The position numbers were made by a program, and so were the translations under genes. The notes under the pieces were generated by a model that ran no database searches, was not told the DNA's origin, and worked only from the letters and a program-made list of their open reading frames with translations. DNA of 64,000 nt from Pseudomonadota bacterium. Its GTDB lineage: Bacteria > Desulfobacterota > Desulfobacteria > Desulfobacterales > RPRI01. Below, piece after piece: positions 1-9,080 of this stretch. Positions within the stretch are counted from its first letter, which is position 1; the number at the start of each line of letters is the position of its first letter. Location: positions 62,001-126,000 of the forward strand of contig JAHITX010000001.1 of NCBI GenBank assembly GCA_018817425.1, in the 5' to 3' direction.

Positions 1-178
1 ATGCTGCCTGAATTTAATCAAAGGAAACTCTCACCCATAAAATGTTTTGATAGTAAGAAAGACCTCGAATTTTCAAGGGTTTTCCCCGCTCTTTGTTGAA
101 TTTATAATAGATTAACGAAAAAATCAGCACTCTCAGACATTTCGGAAACCACAAATGAAAATGCAGATTATTAAGCCT

Positions 179-1330
179 TTATCCTCTATTCTTTGACTGA
201 TCAAGCAGTATATCATCATAAACTCTGATAATCTGCTCTGTCATCTGCTCTATAGTAAAAGCATCCAAAACCCTCTGCCTCGCTTTTATGCCCATACCAC
301 TCTGCTCTTCCGTGTTGAGCCTTCTTAGCTTCAATAAACCCTTTAAGATGCTATCTTCATCTTTAGGATCCACCAAAATGGCACTTTCTGTTGAATCAAC
401 AACTTCCTGACAAGGCCCTATGTCGGCTGCCACCACGGGAAGTCCAACAGCCATAGCTTCGAGCAAAGCAAGTCCTAATCCTTCATTAAGAGAAGGAAAG
501 ATAAAAGCATCCAAAGAATGTAGAAATGTTGGGATATTTTCTCTTTGTCCTAAAAGAACAATATTATGCTCAAGACCAAGGTCTTTGATTTGTTTCTTTA
601 ACTCGTACTCTAGCTGGCCAGCGCCTGCAACAAGTAATATGGAATCTGGGAAATCTATAACTAAGTTCTTAAATACCCTAAACAAACGCTGGTGGTTTTT
701 CTTGGGTGCCAGTCTGCCTACCATACCGAACCAATAACTATTGGCATGCCCTTTAAGGATCTCTTCTCGAATCTTTTGTTTTGGTATAGATGAAACTTTC
801 AAATATTTAGAATAATCGAGGCCATTGGGTATGCTTATAACCTTTTCTTTGTCTATCCACTTATTGGTCATCAAGATGTCATCATGCACAGCCTTAGAAA
901 CACCAATAATCCGGGCTGTTTTATTAAAAATAATCCGATTTGTAAATTGTCTTTTCTTTGATCTTGTCCGTCCGGTACCGTGAACTGTTGATATAACTGG
1001 TTTTCCACCTGCAAGAATAGAGGAGATGACCCCATATACCGTAGGTTTGTGCCGATGACAGTGAATGATATCGATTCCTCTGTCCCGAATCACACTCTTT
1101 AGAAATAAGACTCTCCGAGGAAAAATTAATCTGCTTTGTCCTAAATACTTTTCGGGATATATTGTTTCAATGCCTGCCCGTTCTATGCGAGTGGGCTTCT
1201 CTGGTTTGCCGCGAAGAAAAATGACAGTACTTTGATACCGATCTGGCTCTAGTCTTAGAATGAAATCATCAAGCAGAGGATAATCACCATGGAATTTCGA
1301 AATAATATGGAGGATGTTTATTGTTTTCAT
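179..1330 (-). CDS. Glycosyltransferase family 4 (GT-B)
   Basis: 383 aa, full length for a GT4 enzyme, which transfers a sugar from a nucleotide-sugar to a glycan or lipid acceptor at the cytoplasmic membrane face. The N-terminal acceptor half runs to about residue 165 and ends in an IGVSKAVHDD segment typical of the family. The donor half begins at about residue 200 (GMVGRLAPKKNH). Near residues 280-300 it has the EGLGLALLEAM motif, an E-x7-E signature that binds the nucleotide sugar, followed by GLPVVAADIGPCQEVV. It is transcribed divergently from another GT4 gene at 1605, with a shared promoter region between them. The acceptor cannot be predicted; a role in capsule, O-antigen or exopolysaccharide is inferred from the neighbours. 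Confidence 0.88.
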   Translation of the reverse strand: MKTINILHIISKFHGDYPLLDDFILRLEPDRYQSTVIFLRGKPEKPTRIERAGIETIYPEKYLGQSRLIFPRRVLFLKSVIRDRGIDIIHCHRHKPTVYGVISSILAGGKPVISTVHGTGRTRSKKRQFTNRIIFNKTARIIGVSKAVHDDILMTNKWIDKEKVISIPNGLDYSKYLKVSSIPKQKIREEILKGHANSYWFGMVGRLAPKKNHQRLFRVFKNLVIDFPDSILLVAGAGQLEYELKKQIKDLGLEHNIVLLGQRENIPTFLHSLDAFIFPSLNEGLGLALLEAMAVGLPVVAADIGPCQEVVDSTESAILVDPKDEDSILKGLLKLRRLNTEEQSGMGIKARQRVLDAFTIEQMTEQIIRVYDDILLDQSKNRG

Positions 1331-1507
1331 AACTATCTCATAATCCTATTCTGTCACGGGTCAGATGTTTTTAAAGAATATTTTTGATCACATCTTTATC
1401 CAAAGTTAACGGCTCATAACAATTCGTATAACCTTTTTCAACTATTTATCATTATCCAGGTGAATAAACTGCCATATACTGTGTTGATTGTCAAATTATA
1501 ACCTTTC

Positions 1508-1536
1508 TTGACATACAAGTCTAATTTTCCTATACT
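1508..1536 (+). promoter_or_regulatory. Sigma-70-type promoter upstream of the 1605 glycosyltransferase
   Basis: TTGACA at 1508-1513, a 17-base spacer, then TATACT at 1531-1536: a full -35 match and a five-of-six -10 match at ideal spacing. It lies about 69 bases before the ATG at 1605 in the 270-base divergent intergenic region. No transcript evidence is available. Confidence 0.7.
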
Positions 1537-1604
1537 TTGGCCCTTAAAGAACAAGTTCTTATAACCGATGGTCAACAATCGGCGCGTGAAAATAAAACAA
1601 ATCC

Positions 1605-2741
1605 ATGGGAAAAACAAAAATACTTCAGGTTTGTCACAGCTATGAACCGCCTTTTTTTGATGTTGCCAACCAATACGCGGCAGTGTTTGATGGGAGTAAA
1701 TATGAGGTTACCTGCCTTTTTTTAAAAGGTAAAGATTCTCCCATGGTGCGGAATCAGGCCATTGCTGACAAATTGCTGTTTCTGGAAAGCTCAACAGGCG
1801 ATATGCGGGGAATGAAGGCAGGCCTTATTAAAAAGCTATGTCGCATCCTGGCTGAAGAACACTATTCCTTGGTAGTAGCTCATCGCTATAAAGCCATTTA
1901 TCTCATAGGTATAGCCAGTCTTATATCGTCACCAATACTAATAGTCGGCGTGGTTCATGCCTACAAAGTGTTTTCGCAACTGCCCCGCAAACTGCTTGTC
2001 TTTCTGCTGCGCAAAAGACTCAAGCTGCTTGGTGTATCAGAATCTATCCGTATTGATATTCTTGATAGCCTTAAAACGGTCAGTTTTAATGATGTCTATT
2101 CACAGCCAAATTGTGTTGAAATAAACAGATTACAGAAAGAACAACTGCCATGTGATGAGGCACGACATAAACTGGATCTTGATACCAAAAGCTTTATCAT
2201 CGCTACTGTGGGCAGGATGCATCCGGAAAAAGACCAGGCCACATTAATTAATGCTTTTTGCAATGCAACCTTACAGATGCCTAAAGCTAAGCTTTACATA
2301 TACGGAGCAGGACCACTAAAAGATGAGCTGAAGAATTTAATCGTTTCCCTGAATCTTACAGACAAGGTGTTTTTGGCAGGCTTTGTTCCTGAAATTTCCA
2401 GACTCTTTTGCGCTTTTGATCTTTTTGTCTTACCTTCCAAAATCGAGCCGTTCGGCATGGTGCTTATCGAAGCAATGAGTGCAAAAATTCCGGTGCTTTC
2501 CTCAAAATCCGGTGGTGGCGTTGAGATTCTGGGCAACAATAACGATCTTCTCTTTGATATTGGGGATGTGGAAGGACTGGCAGCTAAACTTGTATATATG
2601 TATAACCTTGCATCAGGTGAGCAGAAAATGCATATTGATTTTGCGATAAACCGTGTGGAGACCCTTTTTTCCCAGCAGGCATTTAATCAAAACTTCTGGA
2701 AACTTCCCTTTATGCAAAACATATTAGCATCCGGACACTAA
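1605..2741 (+). CDS. Glycosyltransferase family 4 (GT-B)
   Basis: 378 aa. The C-terminal donor half starts near residue 200 with VGRMHPEKDQATLINAF. It carries the E-x7-E nucleotide-sugar motif as EPFGMVLIEAM at about residue 285, followed by KIPVLSSKSGGGVEIL. The N-terminus (TKILQVCHSYEPPFFDVANQYAAVF) is a normal GT4 start. A strong sigma-70 promoter lies 69 bases upstream. The stop is followed after two bases by the ATG of the truncated gene at 2744, so they probably formed an operon of glycan-assembly genes. The substrate is unknown. Confidence 0.87.
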   Translation: MGKTKILQVCHSYEPPFFDVANQYAAVFDGSKYEVTCLFLKGKDSPMVRNQAIADKLLFLESSTGDMRGMKAGLIKKLCRILAEEHYSLVVAHRYKAIYLIGIASLISSPILIVGVVHAYKVFSQLPRKLLVFLLRKRLKLLGVSESIRIDILDSLKTVSFNDVYSQPNCVEINRLQKEQLPCDEARHKLDLDTKSFIIATVGRMHPEKDQATLINAFCNATLQMPKAKLYIYGAGPLKDELKNLIVSLNLTDKVFLAGFVPEISRLFCAFDLFVLPSKIEPFGMVLIEAMSAKIPVLSSKSGGGVEILGNNNDLLFDIGDVEGLAAKLVYMYNLASGEQKMHIDFAINRVETLFSQQAFNQNFWKLPFMQNILASGH

Positions 2742-2743
2742 AC

Positions 2744-2986
2744 ATGACAATTTCAATTTTCAATAAAAAGATAATCCTTTTTGACGGCATAAGCGGTGTT
2801 CCCCTGGGAAAAGAAATGCATGAAGCCTTTGTCCAAAGCGGATTTGCAGCAGACTATATTGACAACACACAGCTCATAAAAAATCATACTACAAACTACT
2901 ATCCACGGCCAGTAAAGTACTGCACAGAGCTTTGTTGTTTATCTTTTTTTTTCTCTTCAAGGCACATGAATATTCTGGGTATATGA
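2744..2986 (+). pseudogene. Truncated 5' end of a surface-glycan gene
   Basis: An 80-codon ORF whose ATG lies two bases after the upstream glycosyltransferase stop, so it is translationally linked. The first ~57 residues (MTISIFNKKIILFDG..., ending NYYPRPVKY) look like an ordinary protein N-terminus. The rest (CTELCCLSFFFSS...) is low-complexity and atypical. The DUF6625-like gene begins on the opposite strand soon after. I read it as the remaining N-terminal piece of a glycan biosynthesis gene lost by deletion; the original family is not recognisable. Confidence 0.5.
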
Positions 2987-3030
2987 GTGGATCAATTTCA
3001 CTCTCCCATAAGACAAGGCAACATAGTCCT

Positions 3031-3930
3031 TTACAAAGGATGAAAACCGGTACGATTGATCCGGAATCCATGGCTAATTTCTTTTTTATCCATGTGGACA
3101 ATGCTACCAAGACCTTCCCAAGCTGCTCTTTCCTGCCTCTTTCGCATTTCCTTGGGAAGCCAGGCAGAAGACTTCCAGTTCATGAAGTGAAGGTACATGA
3201 ACTCCCGATCACCATCGTAGTTATTGGTAAGACGACCGTTGTGCCAATACCACTCCTGGGGATGTTCAAGGTTGCCGTCATGCCAAGGTTGAGGAGACAG
3301 AATTGTGCTGAACTGCTCTTGCCAGTAATTGTTTCTTTGAAAACGGTTGAAAATCCCATACGCTTTTCGTAGCAACATCGGATGTTTGCGATGTCGTAAA
3401 AAAACTTTGGTGAATTTGGATTCGTCAATACTGAGGTGATTGGGGTTTTCGAAAAGAGCCTGCCAGTTTTTTATACGGCCGAAAGCATATCGCATATCAT
3501 CAGTGTTTTTCAGCAAGGCAAAATGCCCTGAAACACGATTGTAATGCGTTGAAATCATGTTATGAGAAAGAACATCATCGTTAATAAAATTGCGGATGTT
3601 TCCATAAATGACATCTATATCACCATAGCCAAAATAGTCATAATCTTTAATATCCTTTTCATGAATAAAACCATAGGCTGGTTTAATATCGCACAATTTA
3701 TAAGGGCTGCGGGGAGAAAAATTGATCTTTAGGCAGATAGATGCTCTCCGGCAATAGTCATTAAAAGAAATTCTTTCAAAGCGTACATTTGGACAACTAC
3801 TTTTAATTTCATCGCAATCGGTAAAAAAAAGCCAGTCCACCGACGGGTTGCATCTACAGCTTTCTAAGAAAAACTCAAACCATTCCGGCCAAATGCCGAA
3901 ATAGGGAATTATGACGGCAATACTTTTCAT
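3031..3930 (-). CDS. DUF6625-type putative glycosyltransferase
   Basis: 299 aa. It opens with MKSIAVIIPYFGIWPEWFEFF, which resembles the DUF6625 family of proteins found in capsule and O-antigen loci. A D-x-D pair sits in FGYGDIDVIYGNI (about residues 103-115), a placement expected of a metal-binding GT-A-like active site. The remainder is rich in aromatic residues and has no membrane segment. It converges on the truncated gene at 2744 and belongs by context to the surface-glycan group. The function as a glycosyltransferase is inferred from motif and neighbourhood; the donor is unknown. Confidence 0.65.
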   Translation of the reverse strand: MKSIAVIIPYFGIWPEWFEFFLESCRCNPSVDWLFFTDCDEIKSSCPNVRFERISFNDYCRRASICLKINFSPRSPYKLCDIKPAYGFIHEKDIKDYDYFGYGDIDVIYGNIRNFINDDVLSHNMISTHYNRVSGHFALLKNTDDMRYAFGRIKNWQALFENPNHLSIDESKFTKVFLRHRKHPMLLRKAYGIFNRFQRNNYWQEQFSTILSPQPWHDGNLEHPQEWYWHNGRLTNNYDGDREFMYLHFMNWKSSAWLPKEMRKRQERAAWEGLGSIVHMDKKEISHGFRINRTGFHPL

Positions 3931-4210
3931 TCAAATTACCTGTTTATCAAGGAAAGAGGGCTGCTCTTTGTGCATAACAACTGCTTTACGTGTTTATTTT
4001 CTAACGGCGTTAAATTATGTAACCAGTATGTATAAATAGAAAATTCTATCAATATTTTTTTGTGATTTAAGCGGTTTTTTGTGAAAATATACGCACGAAT
4101 TAATTTATATTCAAGCATTTAAATATTGAGACATACCGTTCCTCTAAATTTAAAACTTCATTGATAGCCTCTTTCATTTCTCCTTTAACCTATTTGGAGA
4201 TACAGTTAGG

Positions 4211-4465
4211 TTATGAACCTAAAACACAAAGGAGCTTGATCTTCTTCGCTCTTGGCTCTTTCTTGATCCTTATTTCCAGCCTGAGAGCCTCCGATCGTGT
4301 CATTGCCCGGCTTTTAGCTTCGAGGTGGACGGGAAACCTCCCCCGCGTGTAAACCGCCCCCTTTCCGGAATTGTGCGCCTGGATGCGCTTTAGAAGATTA
4401 TTGGTTATCCCGCAATAAAGAGTTCCATCAGTGCATCGTACGAGATAAACAATCCAATTTTTCAT
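4211..4465 (-). CDS. GIY-YIG domain protein (UPF0213/YhbQ type)
   Basis: 84 aa, essentially a single GIY-YIG nuclease domain. WIVYLVRCTDGTLYCGITNNLLKRIQAHN contains the paired motif (here as VYL...YCG) and the following Arg. The KGAVYTRGRFPVHL and RSEALRLEIRIKKEP segments are typical of the small stand-alone family. Such proteins are predicted DNA-repair-associated nucleases, but most members are uncharacterised. It is an isolated gene reading towards the DUF6625-like gene. Confidence 0.85.
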   Translation of the reverse strand: MKNWIVYLVRCTDGTLYCGITNNLLKRIQAHNSGKGAVYTRGRFPVHLEAKSRAMTRSEALRLEIRIKKEPRAKKIKLLCVLGS

Positions 4466-4525
4466 TGATTAATAACTCTCCGCAAGTTTTATTGATATAA
4501 TACGATCATCGGGGTGAAGCTATAT

Positions 4526-5197
4526 CTATTCATCTTCCTCATTCTTCTGTTCCAGCTGTTTGATCATACGGTCGAAGTCGCTCTCGAAAAGACGGTCCTG
4601 AATGATGCGATATTTTTCAAATTCACTTTCGGCATGGGTTTTGGCAATTTCAACAGTTACTTTTCCGGCGTCCTGTAGAATTTCACGATCTGTGGCCTCA
4701 ATAAACCGGTTCAGGCGGGTTTCCCAATATTTTTTACCAAGGACAGAGCCATCATTCTTCAGGCGTTCATCATCCATCGTATAGCCTTTGATGGTGAACT
4801 CCTGAATGATTTGGGTTGCCCATTTGCGGAACTGCACAGCCCGCTCCGAATTAACCTTATAACCAACGGCGATGATGGCCGAAAGATTGTAGTGATTTGT
4901 GTTGTAGTTTTTGACATCTGTGGCAGTTATTCGAAAATTTCGAATAACTGACTCTTCTTCCAGCTCACTGTCAGAAAACACTTTTTTCAGGTGATAGTTA
5001 ATGGTATGCGTCTCAACATCATAGAGAACGCCCATCATTTTCTGTGTCAGCCAAATATTCTCATCCGAGTAGACCGCCTCAATCCCGCCTTCTCCACTGG
5101 CTGCCACAAAGGTCAGGTATTCCGCCGCCGAGGAGCGAACAATGGAGGTCTCTTCTTTTTCGTATTTTTGTATTTCTTTGTTTTTATTTTTATTCAT
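4526..5197 (-). CDS. RhuM-family protein
   Basis: The recognisable protein starts at the ATG at 5197 (MNKNKNKEIQKYE...), giving 223 aa. The longer ORF reaching 5404 only adds out-of-frame restriction-gene debris. Motifs typical of RhuM ('virulence RhuM') proteins are visible: DENIWLTQKMMGVLYDVETHTINYHLKKVF, then FRITATDVKNYNTNHYNLSAIIAVGYKVNSERAVQFRKWA, then an acidic coiled C-terminus. RhuM proteins often lie inside type I restriction-modification loci, and here an HsdR-like fragment directly precedes it. The biochemical function is not established. The ATG has no clear Shine-Dalgarno sequence, suggesting it has lost its original leader. It is full length for the N-terminal and central RhuM region, though some homologues are longer. 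Confidence 0.8.
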   Translation of the reverse strand: MNKNKNKEIQKYEKEETSIVRSSAAEYLTFVAASGEGGIEAVYSDENIWLTQKMMGVLYDVETHTINYHLKKVFSDSELEEESVIRNFRITATDVKNYNTNHYNLSAIIAVGYKVNSERAVQFRKWATQIIQEFTIKGYTMDDERLKNDGSVLGKKYWETRLNRFIEATDREILQDAGKVTVEIAKTHAESEFEKYRIIQDRLFESDFDRMIKQLEQKNEEDE

Positions 5198-5384
5198 TCT
5201 TTTCAACGACAGCAAGAGGTTTTCCGTCTGTACCAAGGAGAAGATAATCTGCAAAACCCAATCGTTCTGCTTTTTTGTTTGCAGGTTGATATCCATAGGG
5301 GAGGCAATCCTCGGCAACTGATAGAGGGGCTTCTTCAATAATAGAAAATCTGGAACCAAACCAACCAGATCGAGCAAGTTGCAT
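5190..5384 (-). pseudogene. N-terminal fragment of type I restriction subunit HsdR
   Basis: A 64-codon ORF containing RLGFADYLLLGTDGKPLAVVE, the hallmark N-terminal core of HsdR (the PD-(D/E)xK nuclease D-x-x-L...V-x-E region). The match ends right after AVVE, at the position where the normal protein continues with A-K and the catalytic Lys. It then runs into the rhuM start. The remaining hsdR is absent, so this is a remnant of a type I restriction locus fused by deletion to rhuM. Confidence 0.6.
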
Positions 5385-5632
5385 ATTACGGTTTGAATCG
5401 TCAATAGATACTATTCAAATTCCCATAGAAACATATAACATTTGCTATGTAGTCTGCAAGCTCAAAATATAGACTCAGACAGATCCCATATCACATGTTT
5501 AAGACTAACCACATAGACCTATATTTAAAACATTATTTTCCATCCGACCGTTCTTCGTCTCTCCGGTAAGTAAGACACAGAGCAACCTGAACACAGAAGA
5601 ACTTAATAGATATTAATGATTTGTTTGACGGA

Positions 5633-5779
5633 ATGGCCGAGGCGTTTTGGCGGTATCAAGCGGAAATGGCAGAGCAGGTGCAGACTTCAGCTAATCCTAT
5701 TCCCACTGGACTTGAAGCCGAAAGGAAAGCTGCGAAAACGGAGAAGAAAGTAGAAGGAAATTTCCCGAAACAGGAGTGA
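5633..5779 (+). pseudogene. Small coding-like remnant, possibly restriction locus debris
   Basis: A 48-codon ORF from the ATG at 5633, also open just upstream. It reads DGMAEAFWRYQAEMAEQV and ends ...KKVEGNFPKQE. The amphipathic, charged composition looks like a genuine C-terminal tail. No family recognised. It lies beside the hsdR/rhuM debris, so a degraded member of that locus is plausible but unproven. Confidence 0.25.
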
Positions 5780-5837
5780 TTTGATAATATCCGGATGAAA
5801 GCTGCTTTTAGGTAACCTGCTAATTTATTAAAACAAA

Positions 5838-5880
5838 AAACCGATTCCGGTTACCGGGCTTGGCAACAGGATCGGTTTGT
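5838..5880 (-). terminator. Rho-independent terminator after tRNA-Ala
   Basis: On the minus strand, AACCGATCC pairs with GGAATCGGTT (one bulged base) across a short loop and is followed by a T-rich run (TTTTTTGTTTT). It sits directly downstream of the tRNA gene at 5892-5967. Confidence 0.6.
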
Positions 5881-5891
5881 TTCAAAGTTGT

Positions 5892-5967
5892 TGGTGGAGC
5901 TGAGGAGGATCGAACTCCTGACCTCATGACTGCCAGTCATGCGCTCTCCCAGCTGAGCTACAGCCCC
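5892..5967 (-). tRNA. tRNA-Ala (anticodon GGC)
   Basis: 76 bases on the minus strand including an encoded CCA end. The acceptor GGGGCTG pairs with CAGCTCC. The D-arm is GCTCAGCTGGGAGAGC. The anticodon stem CATGA/TCATG encloses loop CTGGCAG, with anticodon GGC reading Ala codons GCC/GCU. The T-arm contains GTTCGATCC. No attachment-site duplication was seen next to it. Confidence 0.95.
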
Positions 5968-6030
5968 ATTCACTAAATGGCCAAGTAACAAATTACACTA
6001 AAAGAGTCAACATTAAAATGTTGCCCCTGG

Positions 6031-6900
6031 TTACAGGCAATATACAAAAATTTTAGTTGCAATCTTTGCAGCAGTAAACTCCGATACATTAGAGCCATCT
6101 ATTTTCGATAGTTCGTTGATATCTGCTGCAATCACTTTTCTTTTTTTACCGACTGCTTTTATAAGCCTAATAAGCTGCCTGTAAGAAAGGCCCCCTGGTT
6201 CAGGAGTGCCTGTGCCGGGTAAAACCGAAGGATCAAGCCCGTCAAGATCTATAGTCATATATACTTTTTCAGGCAGAGTCTGTGCAACTTTATCTATCCA
6301 TGAATCATCAGAAGATTCTATTTTATGCGCATAAAATGGTTTTAATTTGTTTTTCTTAACATATTCGGATTCTTCTTCAGAAAAAGACCTTATTCCAACT
6401 TGAACAACCGGTATCTTTATATCATCAACAACCCTTCGCATTACACAGGCATGATTATACTTGCTTCCGTTCCAGCTGTTTCTCAAATCAAGATGAGCGT
6501 CTACCTGCAACACTCCTATGTCAGGATAAATTTGTGCTGCCGCCATGATAGGTCCGATTGAAATTGCATGGTCTCCACCAAGAGATAATAAAAATTTATC
6601 TTTTTCAAGAACAGCCTTTGCTGCTTTTTTCATTTCTTTGACAGCTTTTTCAGGATCATTTGCCGGAATCAACGGTTTTAGGGTATGAATGCCTATATCT
6701 TCCCAATTAACTAATGTTTCTTCATCCATACTTTCAAGCTGCATCGATGCATCAAGTATATGGTATGGGCCATCTTGACTGCCGATTCCATATGATGGCG
6801 CATTCTCATAGCATAGCGGTAATACAACTATTTTTGAATTATCAAAACCTCTTGGGGAAACTTCATTGCTGCCGAAATAAATTTGTTTTTTTCTTTTCAT
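6031..6900 (-). CDS. speB: Agmatinase (ureohydrolase family)
   Basis: 289 aa from the ATG at 6900 (an in-frame GTG lies three codons upstream). It hydrolyses agmatine to putrescine and urea using a binuclear Mn centre. The ligand motifs are present in order: LGGDHAIS, VDAHLDLRN (Asp and His ligands) and TIDLDGLDPS (Asp ligands), followed by GTGTPEPGG. The length suits the agmatinase/arginase superfamily. The preceding gene on the same strand encodes pyruvoyl-dependent arginine decarboxylase, whose product is agmatine, which strongly supports agmatinase over arginase. A 14-bp stem-loop lies between the two genes. Confidence 0.92.
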   Translation of the reverse strand: MKRKKQIYFGSNEVSPRGFDNSKIVVLPLCYENAPSYGIGSQDGPYHILDASMQLESMDEETLVNWEDIGIHTLKPLIPANDPEKAVKEMKKAAKAVLEKDKFLLSLGGDHAISIGPIMAAAQIYPDIGVLQVDAHLDLRNSWNGSKYNHACVMRRVVDDIKIPVVQVGIRSFSEEESEYVKKNKLKPFYAHKIESSDDSWIDKVAQTLPEKVYMTIDLDGLDPSVLPGTGTPEPGGLSYRQLIRLIKAVGKKRKVIAADINELSKIDGSNVSEFTAAKIATKIFVYCL

Positions 6901-6995
6901 AAAAACCACATTCAGTCAAAAAGATATTGCCTTATGATGGATTAAAAAACACTGTTTGGTAAGCTGTATCCGGAAATAGAGAGAAAAGCCGATAG

Positions 6996-7030
6996 TTTTA
7001 ACCTTTGGCTATTAAGGCCAAAGGTTAAAA
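6996..7030 (-). terminator. Stem-loop between pdaD and speB
   Basis: A perfect 14-bp inverted repeat (TTTTAACCTTTGGC at 6996-7009, its complement at 7017-7030, 7-base loop), 12 bases after the pdaD stop. It lacks a long U tract, so it may be a partial terminator or an mRNA-stabilising or processing hairpin between the two polyamine genes. Confidence 0.5.
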
Positions 7031-7042
7031 TCCGGTTGAGAT

Positions 7043-7588
7043 TTATCCTACAAAAATGGCCGCTGCAACTACTGTAGTCCAGAGATTCTTCTCCGCACCC
7101 AAACAGCCTTGGCTTGTATGTTGTGATTTGACTATCTTTCCGCTCATCTTGTAAACTTCGCGTCGTTCGTCGTAGTCTTTATCCGGATCAAAATCGATGC
7201 CCAGTGTATTTGCAAGCATTGATGCGGCAAGATCTTCGGCATATTCACCGGCTTCAAGTTCGGTCTGGCCGAATCCGTGATGTTCGGAAAGATATCCGTA
7301 ACGTCCAGGTTCGGCAGGTAAAGCAAGGCCTATGCTTGCAACAACTCTTCGGCCAGGCTCATTAATTTGCTCACGAGCCATAACACAATATGTTACTTCA
7401 CCCGCTTCAAGCTTTGAAAGCCCCTTTTCAATGTCTAATATCTTGCAGCGTGGCGGAAATATTGATGAAACGGTAACTATATTAAGATGCGCAATGCGCG
7501 CATCGCGAAGAGCATTTTCAAAGGAAGACAGTTTTTCCTTCGCTACTCCAAATCCTTTGGTGAAAAACATATACTTTGGCACATACAT
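7043..7588 (-). CDS. pdaD: Pyruvoyl-dependent arginine decarboxylase
   Basis: 181 aa, normal for the PvlArgDC proenzyme. It self-cleaves at a Ser-Ser bond to generate the pyruvoyl cofactor and decarboxylates arginine to agmatine. The cleavage region is visible as [11 protein letters not shown] (about residues 39-49). Other family motifs are [42 protein letters not shown] and the C-terminal [12 protein letters not shown] strong Shine-Dalgarno sequence (AAGGGGGG) precedes the ATG. It is paired with agmatinase downstream, completing arginine to agmatine to putrescine without an ornithine route. Confidence 0.95.
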   Translation of the reverse strand: MYVPKYMFFTKGFGVAKEKLSSFENALRDARIAHLNIVTVSSIFPPRCKILDIEKGLSKLEAGEVTYCVMAREQINEPGRRVVASIGLALPAEPGRYGYLSEHHGFGQTELEAGEYAEDLAASMLANTLGIDFDPDKDYDERREVYKMSGKIVKSQHTSQGCLGAEKNLWTTVVAAAIFVG

Positions 7589-7838
7589 GTTTTGTCCCCC
7601 CTTTTTTATTTATTTGAACCAAATAATGACCTTTCACAAGTCCTTCAATAATCATAAACTCATGACATAACAATCCTGTCTTATAAATTAACAATCATTA
7701 AACCAGCTTGCTTGTTTATAAGAAACTTGCCTTTTTACATATCATAGAATGTATAATCAAGAAAAAAATGTGCTTTAATAATAATAAAAGATTATTTCTT
7801 ATAATTCCAATAAGATCAACAAATAAATAAACAACAAT

Positions 7839-9059
7839 TTATGATAACTCGTGGCAGGCTTCTCTGATAAGCTTTCCTATTTCTAAATTCTGCGGACAAT
7901 TCTTTTCAGCAACCGAAAAATCAAGATCTGTTAATCTTTTTCTTTCCGAAAAGGGAATTGTTTCAAAAAGCTCTTTTGCTAATACCGGTTCCTTATAATT
8001 TCTTGAATACATAAGACAGCGCATAAGGTTGCCAATAGGAACAGCCCCGGAAACGGCAGCTTCGCATATCCGGGTGCAGCCGGCGCAGTAAGTACAAGCC
8101 GTTTCTTTGGCATATTGATTTAAAAGATCTTTTTCAACAGATGAAAGCCTGGTCTTATCTATGGCTGCGGCAATATTGGACATAAGGATGGTAATGCTTG
8201 GCATTTGTGAACAAATACTTGCAATATCAGGATTTTCCCAGATAGCTTTTAGCTTTGCCTGTTTATCGCTATATCCTTTTTTTATAAATCTTCCGGCCAT
8301 TTCAAGCTCTGTTTCGGAGCTTGTATTAACCTGGCCCCCGCCTTGAGTTTTCATGGCGGTTAAACCTATTCCGGCTTTCACACAGGCTTCTACCGCTTTT
8401 TTCATATTATCGGTATGCATAAGTCTGAAATTATATGTCATCATTATTCCGTCTATCCAGCCGAGACGGGAAGCAGCCAACATATTTTTTTCCATATTGC
8501 TGTGAGTGCTGAAACCGAAAAACCGTATCTTCTTATCCGCCTTTGCCTTCTCGGCCCATTTTTTTGTGTTATTATCAAGTTCATCGATTTTTTTTAAACC
8601 ATGAATAAAATACAGATCAACATAAGAAGTTTTCATTCTTTCAAGAGACCGGTTCAAAAGGCGGGTCATTCCATCAGGGTCTCTATCGTCAGACTTTGAT
8701 ACAAGAAATATCTTTTTTCTATCTTCGGGGTATTTATCAAAAAACTTGCCTATACCCTGTTCGCTTTTTCCTCCCTCATAGCAATCAGCAGTATCCCAGT
8801 AGGTCACACCCCACTTAATAGCCTGTTTTAAAAGAAGCTGATTTGACGGTATATCAAACATTCCGCCAAGCGACAGCATAGATACTTTCTCGCCTGTTTT
8901 GCCGAATGGGCGCTTTGCTACCGTATCCTTGCCGGTATTTTGCGTTTTATCCGGCATGTTTCCAAGAGAATCGGAAGATGACAGCATTGTTCCCAAACCT
9001 GCAATGGATGCGCTTCTCAAAAAATCCCTTCGCGAAAAGCCTTGTTGATTGATCTTCAT
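7839..9059 (-). CDS. Aldo/keto reductase with Tat signal and C-terminal Fe-S motif
   Basis: 406 aa. The N-terminus has a twin-arginine motif (FSRRDFLRSASIAGLG), indicating folded export across the membrane. The AKR domain follows (KRPFGKTGEKVSMLSLGG; catalytic Asp and Tyr in WDTADCYEGGKSEQ; Lys in LVSKSD; His in YFIHGL). The C-terminal ~80 residues contain CTYCAGCTRIC and a later CP, the tail found in the ferredoxin-type AKR subgroup. The ATG has a GAGGAGG site. Immediately upstream on the same strand is a membrane polyferredoxin that could exchange electrons with it. The substrate is unknown. Confidence 0.88.
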   Translation of the reverse strand: MKINQQGFSRRDFLRSASIAGLGTMLSSSDSLGNMPDKTQNTGKDTVAKRPFGKTGEKVSMLSLGGMFDIPSNQLLLKQAIKWGVTYWDTADCYEGGKSEQGIGKFFDKYPEDRKKIFLVSKSDDRDPDGMTRLLNRSLERMKTSYVDLYFIHGLKKIDELDNNTKKWAEKAKADKKIRFFGFSTHSNMEKNMLAASRLGWIDGIMMTYNFRLMHTDNMKKAVEACVKAGIGLTAMKTQGGGQVNTSSETELEMAGRFIKKGYSDKQAKLKAIWENPDIASICSQMPSITILMSNIAAAIDKTRLSSVEKDLLNQYAKETACTYCAGCTRICEAAVSGAVPIGNLMRCLMYSRNYKEPVLAKELFETIPFSERKRLTDLDFSVAEKNCPQNLEIGKLIREACHELS

Positions 9060-9080
9060 TACATACCTCCTCTTGTACTA

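Noticed and set aside
3936-4118. 60-codon minus-strand ORF
   Set aside because: No ribosome site, no family resemblance and AT-rich random-looking residue composition.
5892-5967. tRNA-Ala as an integration site of an island
   Set aside because: No duplicated tRNA 3' end, integrase gene or clear boundary was seen nearby.
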